From Sphingomonas sp. (GTDB taxonomy: Bacteria > Pseudomonadota > Alphaproteobacteria > Sphingomonadales > Sphingomonadaceae): DNA of 64,000 nt. The stretch is from positions 421,773 through 485,772 of the forward strand of contig NZ_QFOB01000002.1 in NCBI RefSeq assembly GCF_003248515.1, in the 5' to 3' direction. The notes below the pieces were generated by a model. The model was not told where the DNA came from. It worked only from the letters and a program-made list of their open reading frames with translations, and searched no databases. Position numbers and translations under genes: made by a program. Shown in pieces: positions 1-8,824 of this stretch. Every line of letters begins with the position of its first letter. Within the stretch, counting starts at the first letter, position 1.

Positions 1-38
1 GTAGCCGGGCTCGTGATTCCGGCACCGGGAGAGTGTGG

Positions 39-1316
39 GTGCGGGAACAGGCGGATAGTGGCACAGGGCGGGCGTTCGGTTACGTCACCATCCTGTTTTT
101 CGTGTGGGGCGCGGTTACCTCCATCAATGATGTGATGGTTCCGGCGGTGCGCTCGATCTTCTCGCTGAGCGTCACAGAGGGGCTGCTCACCCAATTCGCC
201 TTCTTTCTGGCCTATGGCATCGTCTCCCTGCCGGCGGCGGCGCTCGTCGGGCGGCTCGGCGCGTCGCGGTCGATCACGCTCGCGCTCTTCACGATGGTCG
301 CGGGCTGCCTGCTCATGCCCGTCGCCACGGCGGTCCGCGCTTACTGGATCGTCCTGCTCGCGCTGTTCGTGATCGCCTCGGGCATCACGCTGCTGCAGGT
401 GGCGGCGAACCCGCTGTCCGCCGCGCTCGGCAGATCGGAACGATCGCATTTCCGCCTCGCGCTCAGCCAGGCCTTCAATTCGCTGGGCACGCTCGTCGCG
501 CCGCCGCTCGCCGCCACTCTGCTGCTCACGGGTGGCCTGTTCGCGGGCGGCGCGGCGACGCCCGAGGCACTGGCCCAGTCGCTGCGGCGGATCGACATCG
601 CCTATGCGGCGATCGCCATCGTCATCATCCTGCTCGCCGGCTTCCTGTGGCGCCAGCGCGGAACAATCGATCGGGCGGGCCGTGCGGGTGCGACAGAAGC
701 GGGGCAGGGCACGATCCGCGATGCGCTGCGCTCGCCGTTCGCACGGCTCGGCGCGATGGCGATCTTCCTCTATGTGGGCGCGGAAGTCTCGATCGGATCG
801 GTCCTCGTCAATTTCCTGGAGCAGCCGGCGATTGCCGGCGTGACGGCCGAGCGCGCCGGCCAGATGCTCGCTTTCTATTGGGGGGGCGCGATGCTGGGGC
901 GCTTCGCCGGCAGCGCGCTGCTGACGCGGATGCGCGCCGATCGCCTGCTTGCGCTGGCGGCGCTGGCGGCGGCCATTCTGTGCGGCATCGTCATCGCCGC
1001 GGCAGGCACGCCGGCGGCGATCGCCGCGCTTGCCATCGGCCTGTTCAATTCGATCATGTTTCCGACCATCTTCACCATCACGCTCGATCGATCGAGCGCG
1101 CCGCCCGCGGCCACGGCGGGCATGCTGTGCGTGGCGATCGTCGGCGGTGCCGTCGTGCCGCTGCTGTTCGGTGCGGTATCGCGGATGGCGGGATTGTCGG
1201 GCGCGTTCGTCGTCCCGGCGATATGCTATGCTGCCATCGCCCTTTTCGCCGTCGCCGTCGGGCTCGCGCCTGTCGCGATTTCGCCCGGTCGTTCGCGGCT
1301 TTCGGCCAGCCACTAG
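39..1316 (+). CDS. MFS hexose transporter, FucP/GluP-like
   Basis: A 425-residue, almost wholly hydrophobic protein with about twelve predicted membrane helices, resembling the glucose/galactose/fucose:H+ symporter branch of the major facilitator superfamily (an N-terminal FFVWGAVTSINDVMVP segment, a G-R-L-G-A-S-R-S loop after helix 2). It would import a hexose across the inner membrane. A GTG at 39 has a GGGAGA ribosome site 6 nt upstream, better placed than for the in-frame GTG at 33. It is followed 11 nt later by a sugar kinase and lies near a secreted mannosidase and hexose-phosphate isomerases, so a mannose or fructose substrate is likely but unproven. Confidence 0.85.
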   Translation: MREQADSGTGRAFGYVTILFFVWGAVTSINDVMVPAVRSIFSLSVTEGLLTQFAFFLAYGIVSLPAAALVGRLGASRSITLALFTMVAGCLLMPVATAVRAYWIVLLALFVIASGITLLQVAANPLSAALGRSERSHFRLALSQAFNSLGTLVAPPLAATLLLTGGLFAGGAATPEALAQSLRRIDIAYAAIAIVIILLAGFLWRQRGTIDRAGRAGATEAGQGTIRDALRSPFARLGAMAIFLYVGAEVSIGSVLVNFLEQPAIAGVTAERAGQMLAFYWGGAMLGRFAGSALLTRMRADRLLALAALAAAILCGIVIAAAGTPAAIAALAIGLFNSIMFPTIFTITLDRSSAPPAATAGMLCVAIVGGAVVPLLFGAVSRMAGLSGAFVVPAICYAAIALFAVAVGLAPVAISPGRSRLSASH

Positions 1317-1327
1317 AAGGGGCGCTT

Positions 1328-2224
1328 GTGATTCAGATCGGTATCGATTTCGGTGGAACCAAGATCGAGGCGGCGGCGCTGGACAATGCCGGCCGCTATC
1401 TCGCCCGGATGCGCGTGCCGAATCCGGGCAGCTATGATGCCGCGATCCGCGATGTGTGCGCGCTGATCGGCGCCGCCGAGCAGGAAGCGGGGGCGGCCGG
1501 CACGATCGGCATCGGCACACCGGGCTCGGCCAGCCCGCGCACCGGTCTGATGCGCAACGCCAATTCCACCTACATTAACGGCCGGAGCTTCCGCCAGGAT
1601 CTGGAAGTCGCGCTGGGCCGCGACGTGCGTATGGCGAACGATGCCAATTGTCTGGCGCTTTCGGAGGTGGTGGATGGCGCTGCGGCGGGCGCGCGCACCG
1701 TCTTCGCCGTCATCATCGGTACGGGCGTCGGCGGGGGGCTGGTGGTCGACGGCCAGATTATCGGCGGCGCGAACGGGATTGGCGGCGAATGGGGCCATGT
1801 TCCCCTGCCGTGGATGACGGCCGAGGAATATCCGGGGCCGTCCTGCTGGTGCGGCCATTCAGGCTGCCTGGACATGCTGATATCGGGCACGGGCCTGCGC
1901 AAGGATTATGCCGCGCGCACCGGCCACACGCTGGATGGCGAGGCCATCGTTCAGGCCGCGCGGCGCGGAGACGCCACCGCCGTCACAGTGCTGGATGCCT
2001 ATATCAGCCGATTGGGTCGCGCGCTGGCGATGGTCGTCAACATCGTCGATCCCGATGTCTTCGTGCTTGGCGGTGGCATGTCCAATGTCGAGGAGATCTA
2101 TCCGTGCCTTCCCGATATCATCCGCGCGCACAGCTTTGGGCGGGCATGGGACGGGCGCATCGTTCCCGCCAAGTGGGGCGATTCCTCGGGCGTGCGCGGC
2201 GCGGCGCGGCTCTGGGGAAACTGA
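1328..2224 (+). CDS. mak: ROK-family fructokinase/mannokinase
   Basis: A 298-residue ROK sugar kinase. It starts at a GTG giving the phosphate-binding DFGGTK loop at residues 7-12, has the second ATP motif GTGVGGG near 131-137, and carries the ROK zinc signature (GHVPLP followed by CWCGHSGC) at about residues 155-182. The PLPW segment after the zinc His and the C-x-C-G spacing match E. coli Mak/fructokinase better than glucokinase or NagK. It would phosphorylate fructose or mannose in the cytoplasm, which fits the adjacent hexose transporter and the downstream mannose-6-phosphate isomerase. The reading frame is open far upstream, but only this start leaves a normal kinase N terminus. Confidence 0.85.
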   Translation: MIQIGIDFGGTKIEAAALDNAGRYLARMRVPNPGSYDAAIRDVCALIGAAEQEAGAAGTIGIGTPGSASPRTGLMRNANSTYINGRSFRQDLEVALGRDVRMANDANCLALSEVVDGAAAGARTVFAVIIGTGVGGGLVVDGQIIGGANGIGGEWGHVPLPWMTAEEYPGPSCWCGHSGCLDMLISGTGLRKDYAARTGHTLDGEAIVQAARRGDATAVTVLDAYISRLGRALAMVVNIVDPDVFVLGGGMSNVEEIYPCLPDIIRAHSFGRAWDGRIVPAKWGDSSGVRGAARLWGN

Positions 2225-2248
2225 TCCCGCTCGCGATCCTGTAAAACG

Positions 2249-2282
2249 GGCCAGCACCGGGCGGGGCGGCTTGGGGCTGGCC
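2249..2282. terminator. Hairpin after the kinase gene
   Basis: GGCCAGC (2249-2255) pairs with GCTGGCC (2276-2282) around a 20-nt GC-rich loop, 25 nt after the kinase stop codon. There is no clear T tract, so this is only a weak candidate for a transcription end or a bidirectional stop between the kinase and the convergent GH2 gene. Confidence 0.3.
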
Positions 2283-2347
2283 GAGCGTCAGGATGAGACG
2301 GCGGGAAGCCTGCCGCATTTCGCCGAGCCCTCCTGAACCCCGGCGCT

Positions 2348-2380
2348 GCCAAGTCCGCGCCAAGTCCGCGCCAAGTCCGC
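2348..2380. repeat. Tandem repeat, three copies of an 11-bp unit
   Basis: GCCAAGTCCGC occurs three times head to tail with no mismatch at 2348-2358, 2359-2369 and 2370-2380, in the non-coding gap between the convergent kinase and GH2 genes. It may vary in copy number by replication slippage. No coding or regulatory role is visible. Confidence 0.85.
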
Positions 2381-2458
2381 GAATGAAACCGGTCCCGGCG
2401 AGCGGACGCCGATCGGGATCGACAATCCGCTCGCCCGCACGGGCCGCACGGTGCTCCG

Positions 2459-5400
2459 TTAATTCAATCTCTTGCTCGTGCCCGTCACGTTCCAGCCGCG
2501 CAGCGTCACGGATGGGGTGGCCGCCTTTGCGGTCGGGTAACGGATCTCCACGGTACGCGTCTCGCCGGGCAGCAACGAGACATAATTGTCGGTGAAGTAA
2601 GCGGGCAGGATCTGTGTGCCGTCCGCGTTCATCACCGTCAGCTTGGCCTCAATGGCGGGGGTGGCGCTGTCGTTGATGAGCGTGACGGTCGATACCGTTT
2701 CGTCGCCTTCGATCCTGCTGACGGCGCTGGAAGCCAGGGTGACCGGCGCGAGGCTATTGAGCGCGCGGAACTGCGCATCATTGCCCGCCTGCCAGTAGAA
2801 GTTGGTCGACAGCAGCGTGCCGGCGGCGTCGGCCGCCTCGAGGCGGACGAGGGCGACGCCGCTGGCCAGGATAGGCGCGAGATCCAGGGTGAAGGCGGGG
2901 CTGGCGGCTTCGCCTTTGGCGGTGATCGAAACCTCCTTTTCCGCCAGCAGGCGATTGTCGAGGCTGACCACCTTGGCCCGCACCCGGACGCCGCTCAGAT
3001 CGCCGCTCCGGTTATTGACCAGGATGACTTTATAATCAGGCAGGTTCATCTGCACGTGCAGGGGCTCGGACGCTTTCTTGACCCCGTAGAAGGATGCCTG
3101 CGTGTCATAGTCTGACGAGAAGATCTGCCATGTCGATGAGGGCCAAGCGGGCTGCGTCATCCACAGCATCCGGCCGCTGTTCACCGTCCACAGGCCGGCA
3201 TTCATGCCCTCGAAGATGGCGCGGTAGGATTCATATTGCATCATCTGCGCCTTGCGCTCGAAATCCTCGAGGCTGGTGCCCGGGCCGAAGCGCGCTGCCA
3301 GCGCGTTCATGTAGGAGGTGACGGCGCCATTCCCGGTCTGGTGCCAGTCATGATAGGCCCATGTGTCGCTGATCGGCCAGCGATCGGGCGCCGGGATCGC
3401 GCGCTTCCACGCCTCCAGCGTGGGCAGGGAAGGCGTTCCGCTCTCCACCGAGAATCCGCGCGCATGCTCGGTGAAATATTCCACCGGCGGGCGCCAATTA
3501 TAGGGGCCGCTATTCTGCAGGTTCACCCGGTTCGAGGATCCCATGTAGAGCCGCGTGCCATCCTGTTCGTGGATCAGCGCCTGCAGCCCTTCATTGAGGA
3601 TCGGCTGCGGTACGCCTTCGTTGCGGCCGAACCAGACGACGATGGAGGGATGGTTGCGATAGCGTTTGACGACATCCGCCGCATTTTTGAGGAACAGCTC
3701 CGGATCCTGCGCCTCGACATTATAGTCCTGCGTCGATTCCCAGAAATCGTTGAGCACCATCAGGCCATATTCGTCGGCCAGATCATAGAAGGCGTCTTCC
3801 GTATTCTGGCCGACCCAGTTGCGGATGATGTTGAGATGGGCATCCTGATGCAGGCGGAAAAACGGCTCGAGGCGCGCGCGATCGACGCGCTTCATGAAAT
3901 CGTCCATCCCGATATTGCCGCCGCGCGCCGCGATGCGCACGCCGTTCACGCGGATGACGAGATGGGGCGACAGCCCATCCTCTCCCGCGATGCGATGCAC
4001 GGCCGCGGAGTTTTCCGCGCCGGGCAGCAGGGAGGCTGCCCAGCCGCCCGTCACCTTGCGGATGCCTTCATGGCTGCCGTCGACGATCTGCTGACCGAGC
4101 GCGCGCGCCTTCGTAAGATCGACGCCGACGCGCTCCAGCTCGCCCTTCTGATCCATCAGCGAGATATCGTAGGTCACCTGCCGCATGCCGAAGCGCAACT
4201 GCCGGGTGTCGCTGGTCTGGCCCGCGATGCTTGCGGTCAGCGTCAGCGTGTGGAGCGCGGGATCGCCATAGCCGTTCGGCCACCATAATTTGGGATTGCG
4301 CACGGCCAGCTGCGCGAATTCGGCGGGACGGAAGACGGCCTGGTTCGTCTGGCCCGGGGCCAGCGTCACCTGCTTTTCCACCGTCACGTCGTCGAACGAC
4401 GCGCGCACCGTGGCGGTGACGGGCGCATCGGACATGTTGGTGACGGGCGCGGTGATCTCGATCTCCGCGATACTGTTGTCTGCCCTGGGCAGCGATGTCA
4501 CCACCTGCGGATCGCCCAGCGTCGCATCGCCGTTCGCACTGAGGGTGACGCCCTGCCACAGGCCGGTATTGCGATCGCGGATGCTGGGGATCCAGTCCCA
4601 TCCTTCCGTCGCGCCGAAGGTTGGCCCGTCCAGCATCATGGCGCCGCCATTTTCGCCGACGCCGGCCGTCAGCGATTCCTCATGCGCCACGCCGGGATGG
4701 GGCGGGGGCGACACTTTCACGGCGATGGCGTTGCGGCCGGGCACCAGCTTGTCGGTCACGTCGAAGCGACCCCGGATGAAGGCGCCCTTCATCGTGCCGA
4801 TCCTCTGGCCGTTCACCCAGATTTCGGCCGCATAGTTGATGCCGTTGAAGGTCAGGAACTGGCGCTTGCCCGCGGCTTCCGCCGGCGCATCGAATTCGCT
4901 CCGATACCAGTAATCCTGCCGCGCCAGCCCTTCCGGAATGGCGAGATTGTTCAGGCCATGCGCCGGATCGGGATAGACGCCGCGATCGACCAGGGTGGTC
5001 AGCACCGTGCCCGGCACGGTCGCCTCATACCAGGTGCGGGCATCAAAGCCGGGCCGGCTGAGCGATGCGCCGGGCGCGCTCACGCGTGGGGCTTCGGCCA
5101 GGCGCCAGCGTGCCACGTCCCACGTGCCGGGGCCGGTCGCGACGATGGCGGGGCCGGCGGGTTCGGGGCGGGCGACGGGCGCTCCGAACGGGGTCTTCGA
5201 TGCGGGCCGCGTCGCGGCGTCCTGCGGCGTGATCTGGCCGTACATCTGCTGGATCTGGCCCGGCCAGCGGGGGCTGCCCTGCTTGAAGGCGATCAGCGCG
5301 GGATCGGGCGTGCGGGAGGCAGCGGCCTTGATCGCGCGCGCGTCTGCCGCGCCCGCATCGAGGGTGAAGGCGGCTACCCGGCCCGCAAAGACGGCGGTGC

Positions 5401-5869
5401 CGGTGCGCGGAGCCAGCATGGCCGTGGCGGGGACGGGCGCGAGCGTCATGGCGCGCTGCGCAACGGGGCGGCCATCGAGATACAGGTGCGCGGTCGTTCC
5501 GTCGAAGCTCACAGCGATATGGTGCCAGCCGCGCGCCGGAAGCGGCCGAGAGGCGCTCAGAGTGCCTCCTTCGGTCACCAGACCCGGCCGGCCGCCATCG
5601 AGCGACAGATATCGGCGCGGGCCCGCCAGCGGATCGCCAAAGCCGCCGATCAGCACCGGCCCCGCTGCAATCGTCGATGGCTCGATCCACGCCGAAAGCG
5701 TCCATTCGCGTGCGGCGATAGGAGCCGCATCGGCGCCGCCGATCGCGCTTTTGAGCGCTTCGCCGCCTGCGGGCAGCTCCGCATTGATCGGGCCATAGCT
5801 CTGCGCGCGCGCCGTTGCCGTCGTCGCCAGCAGCGCCAGAATGATCGCGCTTGCCCCGTTTCTGCCCAT
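2459..5869 (-). CDS. Secreted GH2 beta-mannosidase/exo-glucosaminidase-type glycosidase with N-terminal LamG-like domain
   Basis: An 1136-residue exported glycoside hydrolase. It has a signal peptide ending near ARAQS (residue 24), then a concanavalin/LamG-like beta-sandwich (about 30-200), then the GH2 sugar-binding, immunoglobulin-like and TIM-barrel domains. The likely acid/base is Glu751 in WFGRNEG and the likely nucleophile Glu809 in SVESGTPS. Spacing and motifs fit the beta-mannosidase, endo-beta-mannosidase and exo-beta-D-glucosaminidase branch rather than beta-galactosidase. It would clip mannosyl or glucosaminyl units outside the inner membrane, feeding the neighbouring hexose genes. 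The LamG-like domain makes it longer than plain GH2 mannosidases (about 800-900 residues). The exact sugar specificity cannot be read from sequence. Confidence 0.85.
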   Translation of the reverse strand: MGRNGASAIILALLATTATARAQSYGPINAELPAGGEALKSAIGGADAAPIAAREWTLSAWIEPSTIAAGPVLIGGFGDPLAGPRRYLSLDGGRPGLVTEGGTLSASRPLPARGWHHIAVSFDGTTAHLYLDGRPVAQRAMTLAPVPATAMLAPRTGTAVFAGRVAAFTLDAGAADARAIKAAASRTPDPALIAFKQGSPRWPGQIQQMYGQITPQDAATRPASKTPFGAPVARPEPAGPAIVATGPGTWDVARWRLAEAPRVSAPGASLSRPGFDARTWYEATVPGTVLTTLVDRGVYPDPAHGLNNLAIPEGLARQDYWYRSEFDAPAEAAGKRQFLTFNGINYAAEIWVNGQRIGTMKGAFIRGRFDVTDKLVPGRNAIAVKVSPPPHPGVAHEESLTAGVGENGGAMMLDGPTFGATEGWDWIPSIRDRNTGLWQGVTLSANGDATLGDPQVVTSLPRADNSIAEIEITAPVTNMSDAPVTATVRASFDDVTVEKQVTLAPGQTNQAVFRPAEFAQLAVRNPKLWWPNGYGDPALHTLTLTASIAGQTSDTRQLRFGMRQVTYDISLMDQKGELERVGVDLTKARALGQQIVDGSHEGIRKVTGGWAASLLPGAENSAAVHRIAGEDGLSPHLVIRVNGVRIAARGGNIGMDDFMKRVDRARLEPFFRLHQDAHLNIIRNWVGQNTEDAFYDLADEYGLMVLNDFWESTQDYNVEAQDPELFLKNAADVVKRYRNHPSIVVWFGRNEGVPQPILNEGLQALIHEQDGTRLYMGSSNRVNLQNSGPYNWRPPVEYFTEHARGFSVESGTPSLPTLEAWKRAIPAPDRWPISDTWAYHDWHQTGNGAVTSYMNALAARFGPGTSLEDFERKAQMMQYESYRAIFEGMNAGLWTVNSGRMLWMTQPAWPSSTWQIFSSDYDTQASFYGVKKASEPLHVQMNLPDYKVILVNNRSGDLSGVRVRAKVVSLDNRLLAEKEVSITAKGEAASPAFTLDLAPILASGVALVRLEAADAAGTLLSTNFYWQAGNDAQFRALNSLAPVTLASSAVSRIEGDETVSTVTLINDSATPAIEAKLTVMNADGTQILPAYFTDNYVSLLPGETRTVEIRYPTAKAATPSVTLRGWNVTGTSKRLN

Positions 5870-6066
5870 CGGTGGTCATCTCCCAAATCCGCCGATCGCG
5901 CCGACGTTGATCCCCTGAAAGCACATCGCCTCAAAAAAACCAAATCGAATTATTTATTCGTTGGAGAGCAGGCGACGAGGCGCCATAGGGCTGGCTGCGG
6001 ACCCGCGTGAGACGCCACGCCTCCGCATCGATCGCGCGGGAAACGTTGTCGGGAGGGGATTTGCGA
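5870..6066. promoter_or_regulatory. Divergent promoter region between GH2 gene and zwf
   Basis: A 197-nt gap between divergently transcribed genes. It contains an AT-rich patch (about 5931-5965, AATTATTTATTCG) that stands out from its GC-rich surroundings and probably holds one or both promoters. No certain -35/-10 pair could be assigned. Confidence 0.4.
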
Positions 6067-7527
6067 ATGAGGCGGGACGCCAGTCAGAAACTCCTCCTGT
6101 TCGGTGCGACGGGGGATTTGTCCTATCGGATGCTGCTGCCGTCGCTGTTCGGATTGGCCAGCGATGGCCTGCTGGCCCCCGGCCTCTCGATCATCTGCAC
6201 CGCGCACACGGATCTTTCGGACGGCGCGTTCCGAGGCAGCGTTGCCGAATCCCTGCGCCGGACCATTCCCACAGATCGCATGGACGGCACTTCCCTGCAG
6301 CGGTTTCTCGATCGCCTCCGCTATGTCCGTGTCGATGTTTCCCGCCCCCGGGATTTCGCCGATCTTGCCGAAGCGGTCGGATCGACCAAGGGCGGCCTGG
6401 CCATCTTCCTTTCGATGGCACCTTCGCTGTTCCAGCCCACGATCCAGGGGCTGGCCGCCGTGGGACTGGGTGGGGACAATGTGCGCATCGGGCTGGAAAA
6501 GCCCCTCGGTTATGATCTCGAATCCAGCCGATCGATCAACGATACGGTGTCGGGTGTCTTTTCGGAGGGGCGCATCTTCCGGGTCGATCATTATCTCGGC
6601 AAGGAGACGGTGCTGAATCTCCTCGCGCTCCGGTTCGCCAATTCGCTGTTCGAGCCGCTGTGGAATGCGGGCGGGATCGAGCATGTCCAGATCACCGTCG
6701 CGGAAACGGTGGGTCTGGAAGGGCGGGTCGGCTTCTATGATGCCGCCGGCGCGACCCGCGATATGGTGCAGAACCATATCCTGCAGTTGCTGACGCTCGT
6801 CGCAATGGAGCCACCCCCGCATTTCGACGCGACCGCCGTTCGTGACGAGAAGGTGAAGGTGTTGCGGTCGCTGCGCCGGATCGACCAGACCAATGTCGGG
6901 GCGCTCACCGTGACCGGGCAATATGCGGCGGGAGCCATCGACGGACACGCGGTGCCCGCTTATGCGGACGAACTGGTGGCCCTTTCGGACACGGAGACGT
7001 TCGTCGCGATCAAGGCGCATGTCGATACGTGGCGATGGAAGGGCGTACCCTTCTATCTCAGGACCGGCAAAAGGCTGCCCAGCCGGAAATCGGAAATATC
7101 CATCCAGTTCAGAGGGGTGCCCCATTCCATATTTGGCGATGTCGGCGCGGCGCTGCGCCCCAATCGACTGATCATCAGCCTGCAGCCGAACGAGAATGTC
7201 CGGTTGCTGCTGATGACGAAGGATCCGGGGCTCGATCGCGACGGCATACGGTTGCGCGAAGTGCCGCTCGATATCGCCATCCCGAACGCCTTCGTCGATG
7301 GCCGCCGCCGGATCGCCTATGAGCGCCTGCTGCTGGATCTGATCGAAGGCGATCAGACTTTGTTCGTCCGCCGGGACGAGGTGGAGGCCCAGTGGCGCTG
7401 GATCGACGGAATCCGGAATGGCTGGAAGGCGAACGCCATCAGGCCCCGGCTGTATGGCGCGGGAACATGGGGACCTTCGGCGGCCATCGCATTGGCAGAG
7501 CGGGATGGCGTCACCTGGCATGATTAA
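6067..7527 (+). CDS. zwf: Glucose-6-phosphate 1-dehydrogenase
   Basis: A 486-residue NAD(P)-dependent glucose-6-phosphate dehydrogenase, the entry to the Entner-Doudoroff and oxidative pentose phosphate routes. The N-terminal dinucleotide motif GATGDLSYRMLLPSL, the EKPLG segment, and the active-site RVDHYLGKE with catalytic His175 are all present. The open frame extends 20 codons further (GTG at 6007), but the ATG at 6067 has GGGAGGGG about 8 nt upstream and gives the usual family length. It sits with manA and pgi, so glucose-6-phosphate made here from mannose or fructose can be oxidised directly. Edd and Eda genes are not in the window. Confidence 0.96.
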   Translation: MRRDASQKLLLFGATGDLSYRMLLPSLFGLASDGLLAPGLSIICTAHTDLSDGAFRGSVAESLRRTIPTDRMDGTSLQRFLDRLRYVRVDVSRPRDFADLAEAVGSTKGGLAIFLSMAPSLFQPTIQGLAAVGLGGDNVRIGLEKPLGYDLESSRSINDTVSGVFSEGRIFRVDHYLGKETVLNLLALRFANSLFEPLWNAGGIEHVQITVAETVGLEGRVGFYDAAGATRDMVQNHILQLLTLVAMEPPPHFDATAVRDEKVKVLRSLRRIDQTNVGALTVTGQYAAGAIDGHAVPAYADELVALSDTETFVAIKAHVDTWRWKGVPFYLRTGKRLPSRKSEISIQFRGVPHSIFGDVGAALRPNRLIISLQPNENVRLLLMTKDPGLDRDGIRLREVPLDIAIPNAFVDGRRRIAYERLLLDLIEGDQTLFVRRDEVEAQWRWIDGIRNGWKANAIRPRLYGAGTWGPSAAIALAERDGVTWHD

Positions 7528-7847
7528 GAATCCGGGCCAGCGGGTGCGCGGACGGGGGAACGCGCCAGCCGATAGCCGCGGCCGCGCATAAGCGAGCACA
7601 AATGCGGCTATAAAATAAATAAATTTGACATATTAAAAAGGATCGAGACAAGGCGCGGCTGGCTTTTCGAGGCTGGCGGCGGACGTTTGCGCAAGGCGCC
7701 TCTGATACCGGGAGAGAAGATCGTGGGACTGGTCATCCTCAAGCCCGCTCCGGCACCCTTGCCCGATGCGCCACCGGGTGTGCGATCCGCACCGCCGCTG
7801 TGCGATCCCATGCCCGCTTCCCTCAGTGCCTGATCGGGGATCAGAAG
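7528..7847. promoter_or_regulatory. Intergenic region between zwf and manA with promoter-like patch
   Basis: A 320-nt gap. An AT-rich stretch (about 7608-7640) includes a perfect TTGACA at 7625-7630, but no good -10 hexamer lies 16-18 nt further on. A possible 36-codon reading frame is described separately. Nothing else was recognised. Confidence 0.35.
7723..7833 (+). CDS. Possible 36-aa proline-rich small ORF upstream of manA
   Basis: A GTG-started frame of 36 codons preceded by GGGAGAGAAG about 4-7 nt upstream, ending at TGA 14 nt before the manA ATG. The product would be proline- and alanine-rich (GLVILKPAPAPLPDAPPG). No family was recognised. It could be a leader peptide for manA or a chance frame in GC-rich DNA; the good ribosome site is the only support. 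Confidence 0.2.
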   Translation: MGLVILKPAPAPLPDAPPGVRSAPPLCDPMPASLSA

Positions 7848-8669
7848 ATGAAACTTGTCGCAAACTATGTCGAAAAGCCCTGGGGGCGCCATGATCTGCC
7901 GGCTTGGGCGAAGCCGCCCGCGACGATGGATGGCGCGATCGGAGAACTCTGGTTCACGCCACCGGACGGGCGCGCGCTGCCCTTGCTGGTCAAATATATC
8001 TTCACCAGCGAGAGGCTTTCGATCCAGGTCCATCCCGACGACGTTCAGGCGCGCGCCCGGGGACTGGCCGGCGGCAAGACCGAATGCTGGTATATCATCG
8101 CGGCCGAACCGGGGGCGACGCTCGGGGTCGGGCTGGAGGCAGATCTCGATGCCCGTCAGCTGACGGAAGCCGCGCTGGACGGATCGATCGTGGAGAAGAT
8201 GGTGTGGCACCCTGTCGTGCCGGGAGACTTCTTCTTCATTCCGGCGGGCACCATCCATGCGATCGGCGCCGGGGTTACGCTCGTCGAGATCCAGCAGAAT
8301 GTGGACGTTACCTATCGGCTCTATGATTATGGTCGTCCGCGCGAACTGCATCTCGATGACGGCACCGCCGTATCACGCGCGGGGCCCTATGATCCGGTCC
8401 AGGCGGTGCGCGCCGCCGATGGCGGCCCGCTCGATCGGATGATGGCGGATTGCCCGATCTTCCACGTCTTCCGCTCGGCGGACGCCGGCGCGATACGCGA
8501 TCGGCTGGGGCATGGCCCGATCTGGATCGTGCCGATCTCGGGAGCTATCGGCGCGAACGCCGAGACCGCGGGCGTCGGCGAGTGCCTTTATCTGGAGGGT
8601 GACGGAATAGCGGCGCTCACTTTGTCCGAAGATGCGGTGGTGCTGGCGGCGGGGCAGGGCATGTGCTGA
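7848..8669 (+). CDS. manA: Class I mannose-6-phosphate isomerase
   Basis: A 273-residue cupin-fold zinc isomerase interconverting mannose-6-phosphate and fructose-6-phosphate. Metal ligands are visible as His62 in QVHPDD, Glu79 in GKTE and His137 in GTIHAIG. It is the short bacterial form. The ATG at 7848 follows a GGGGA site and starts MKLVANYVEKPWGRH, a typical N terminus; an in-frame GTG 48 nt upstream is less likely. It links mannose released by the secreted GH2 enzyme to the pgi and zwf reactions encoded beside it. Confidence 0.93.
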   Translation: MKLVANYVEKPWGRHDLPAWAKPPATMDGAIGELWFTPPDGRALPLLVKYIFTSERLSIQVHPDDVQARARGLAGGKTECWYIIAAEPGATLGVGLEADLDARQLTEAALDGSIVEKMVWHPVVPGDFFFIPAGTIHAIGAGVTLVEIQQNVDVTYRLYDYGRPRELHLDDGTAVSRAGPYDPVQAVRAADGGPLDRMMADCPIFHVFRSADAGAIRDRLGHGPIWIVPISGAIGANAETAGVGECLYLEGDGIAALTLSEDAVVLAAGQGMC

Positions 8670-8824
8670 TGTCGCGCCTTTCCCTCTTCTTGTCCTGACG
8701 CACGGCGCGGGGATGCGGCGCACGGTGCCGGCCGGATCCTGTCGCGCGCGACTTTCCTTCGTGGCCGGTGCGTGGGCGGCATTCCGGCCTGGCCTTCACC
8801 CAGTTCAACAGACGGCGAGGATTT

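Noticed and set aside
4682..6010. A 442-codon open frame on the plus strand
   Set aside because: Antisense to the GH2 gene, which has a signal peptide and catalytic motifs.
5950..7599. A 549-codon open frame on the minus strand
   Set aside because: It lies antisense to zwf with mirror-frame codon bias typical of GC-rich DNA; its translation is rich in Arg, His, Gln and Asp with no domain, and zwf is certain.
7625..7653. Perfect TTGACA as a sigma-70 promoter for manA
   Set aside because: No acceptable -10 sequence at 16-18 nt spacing, so it is only mentioned as a promoter-like patch.
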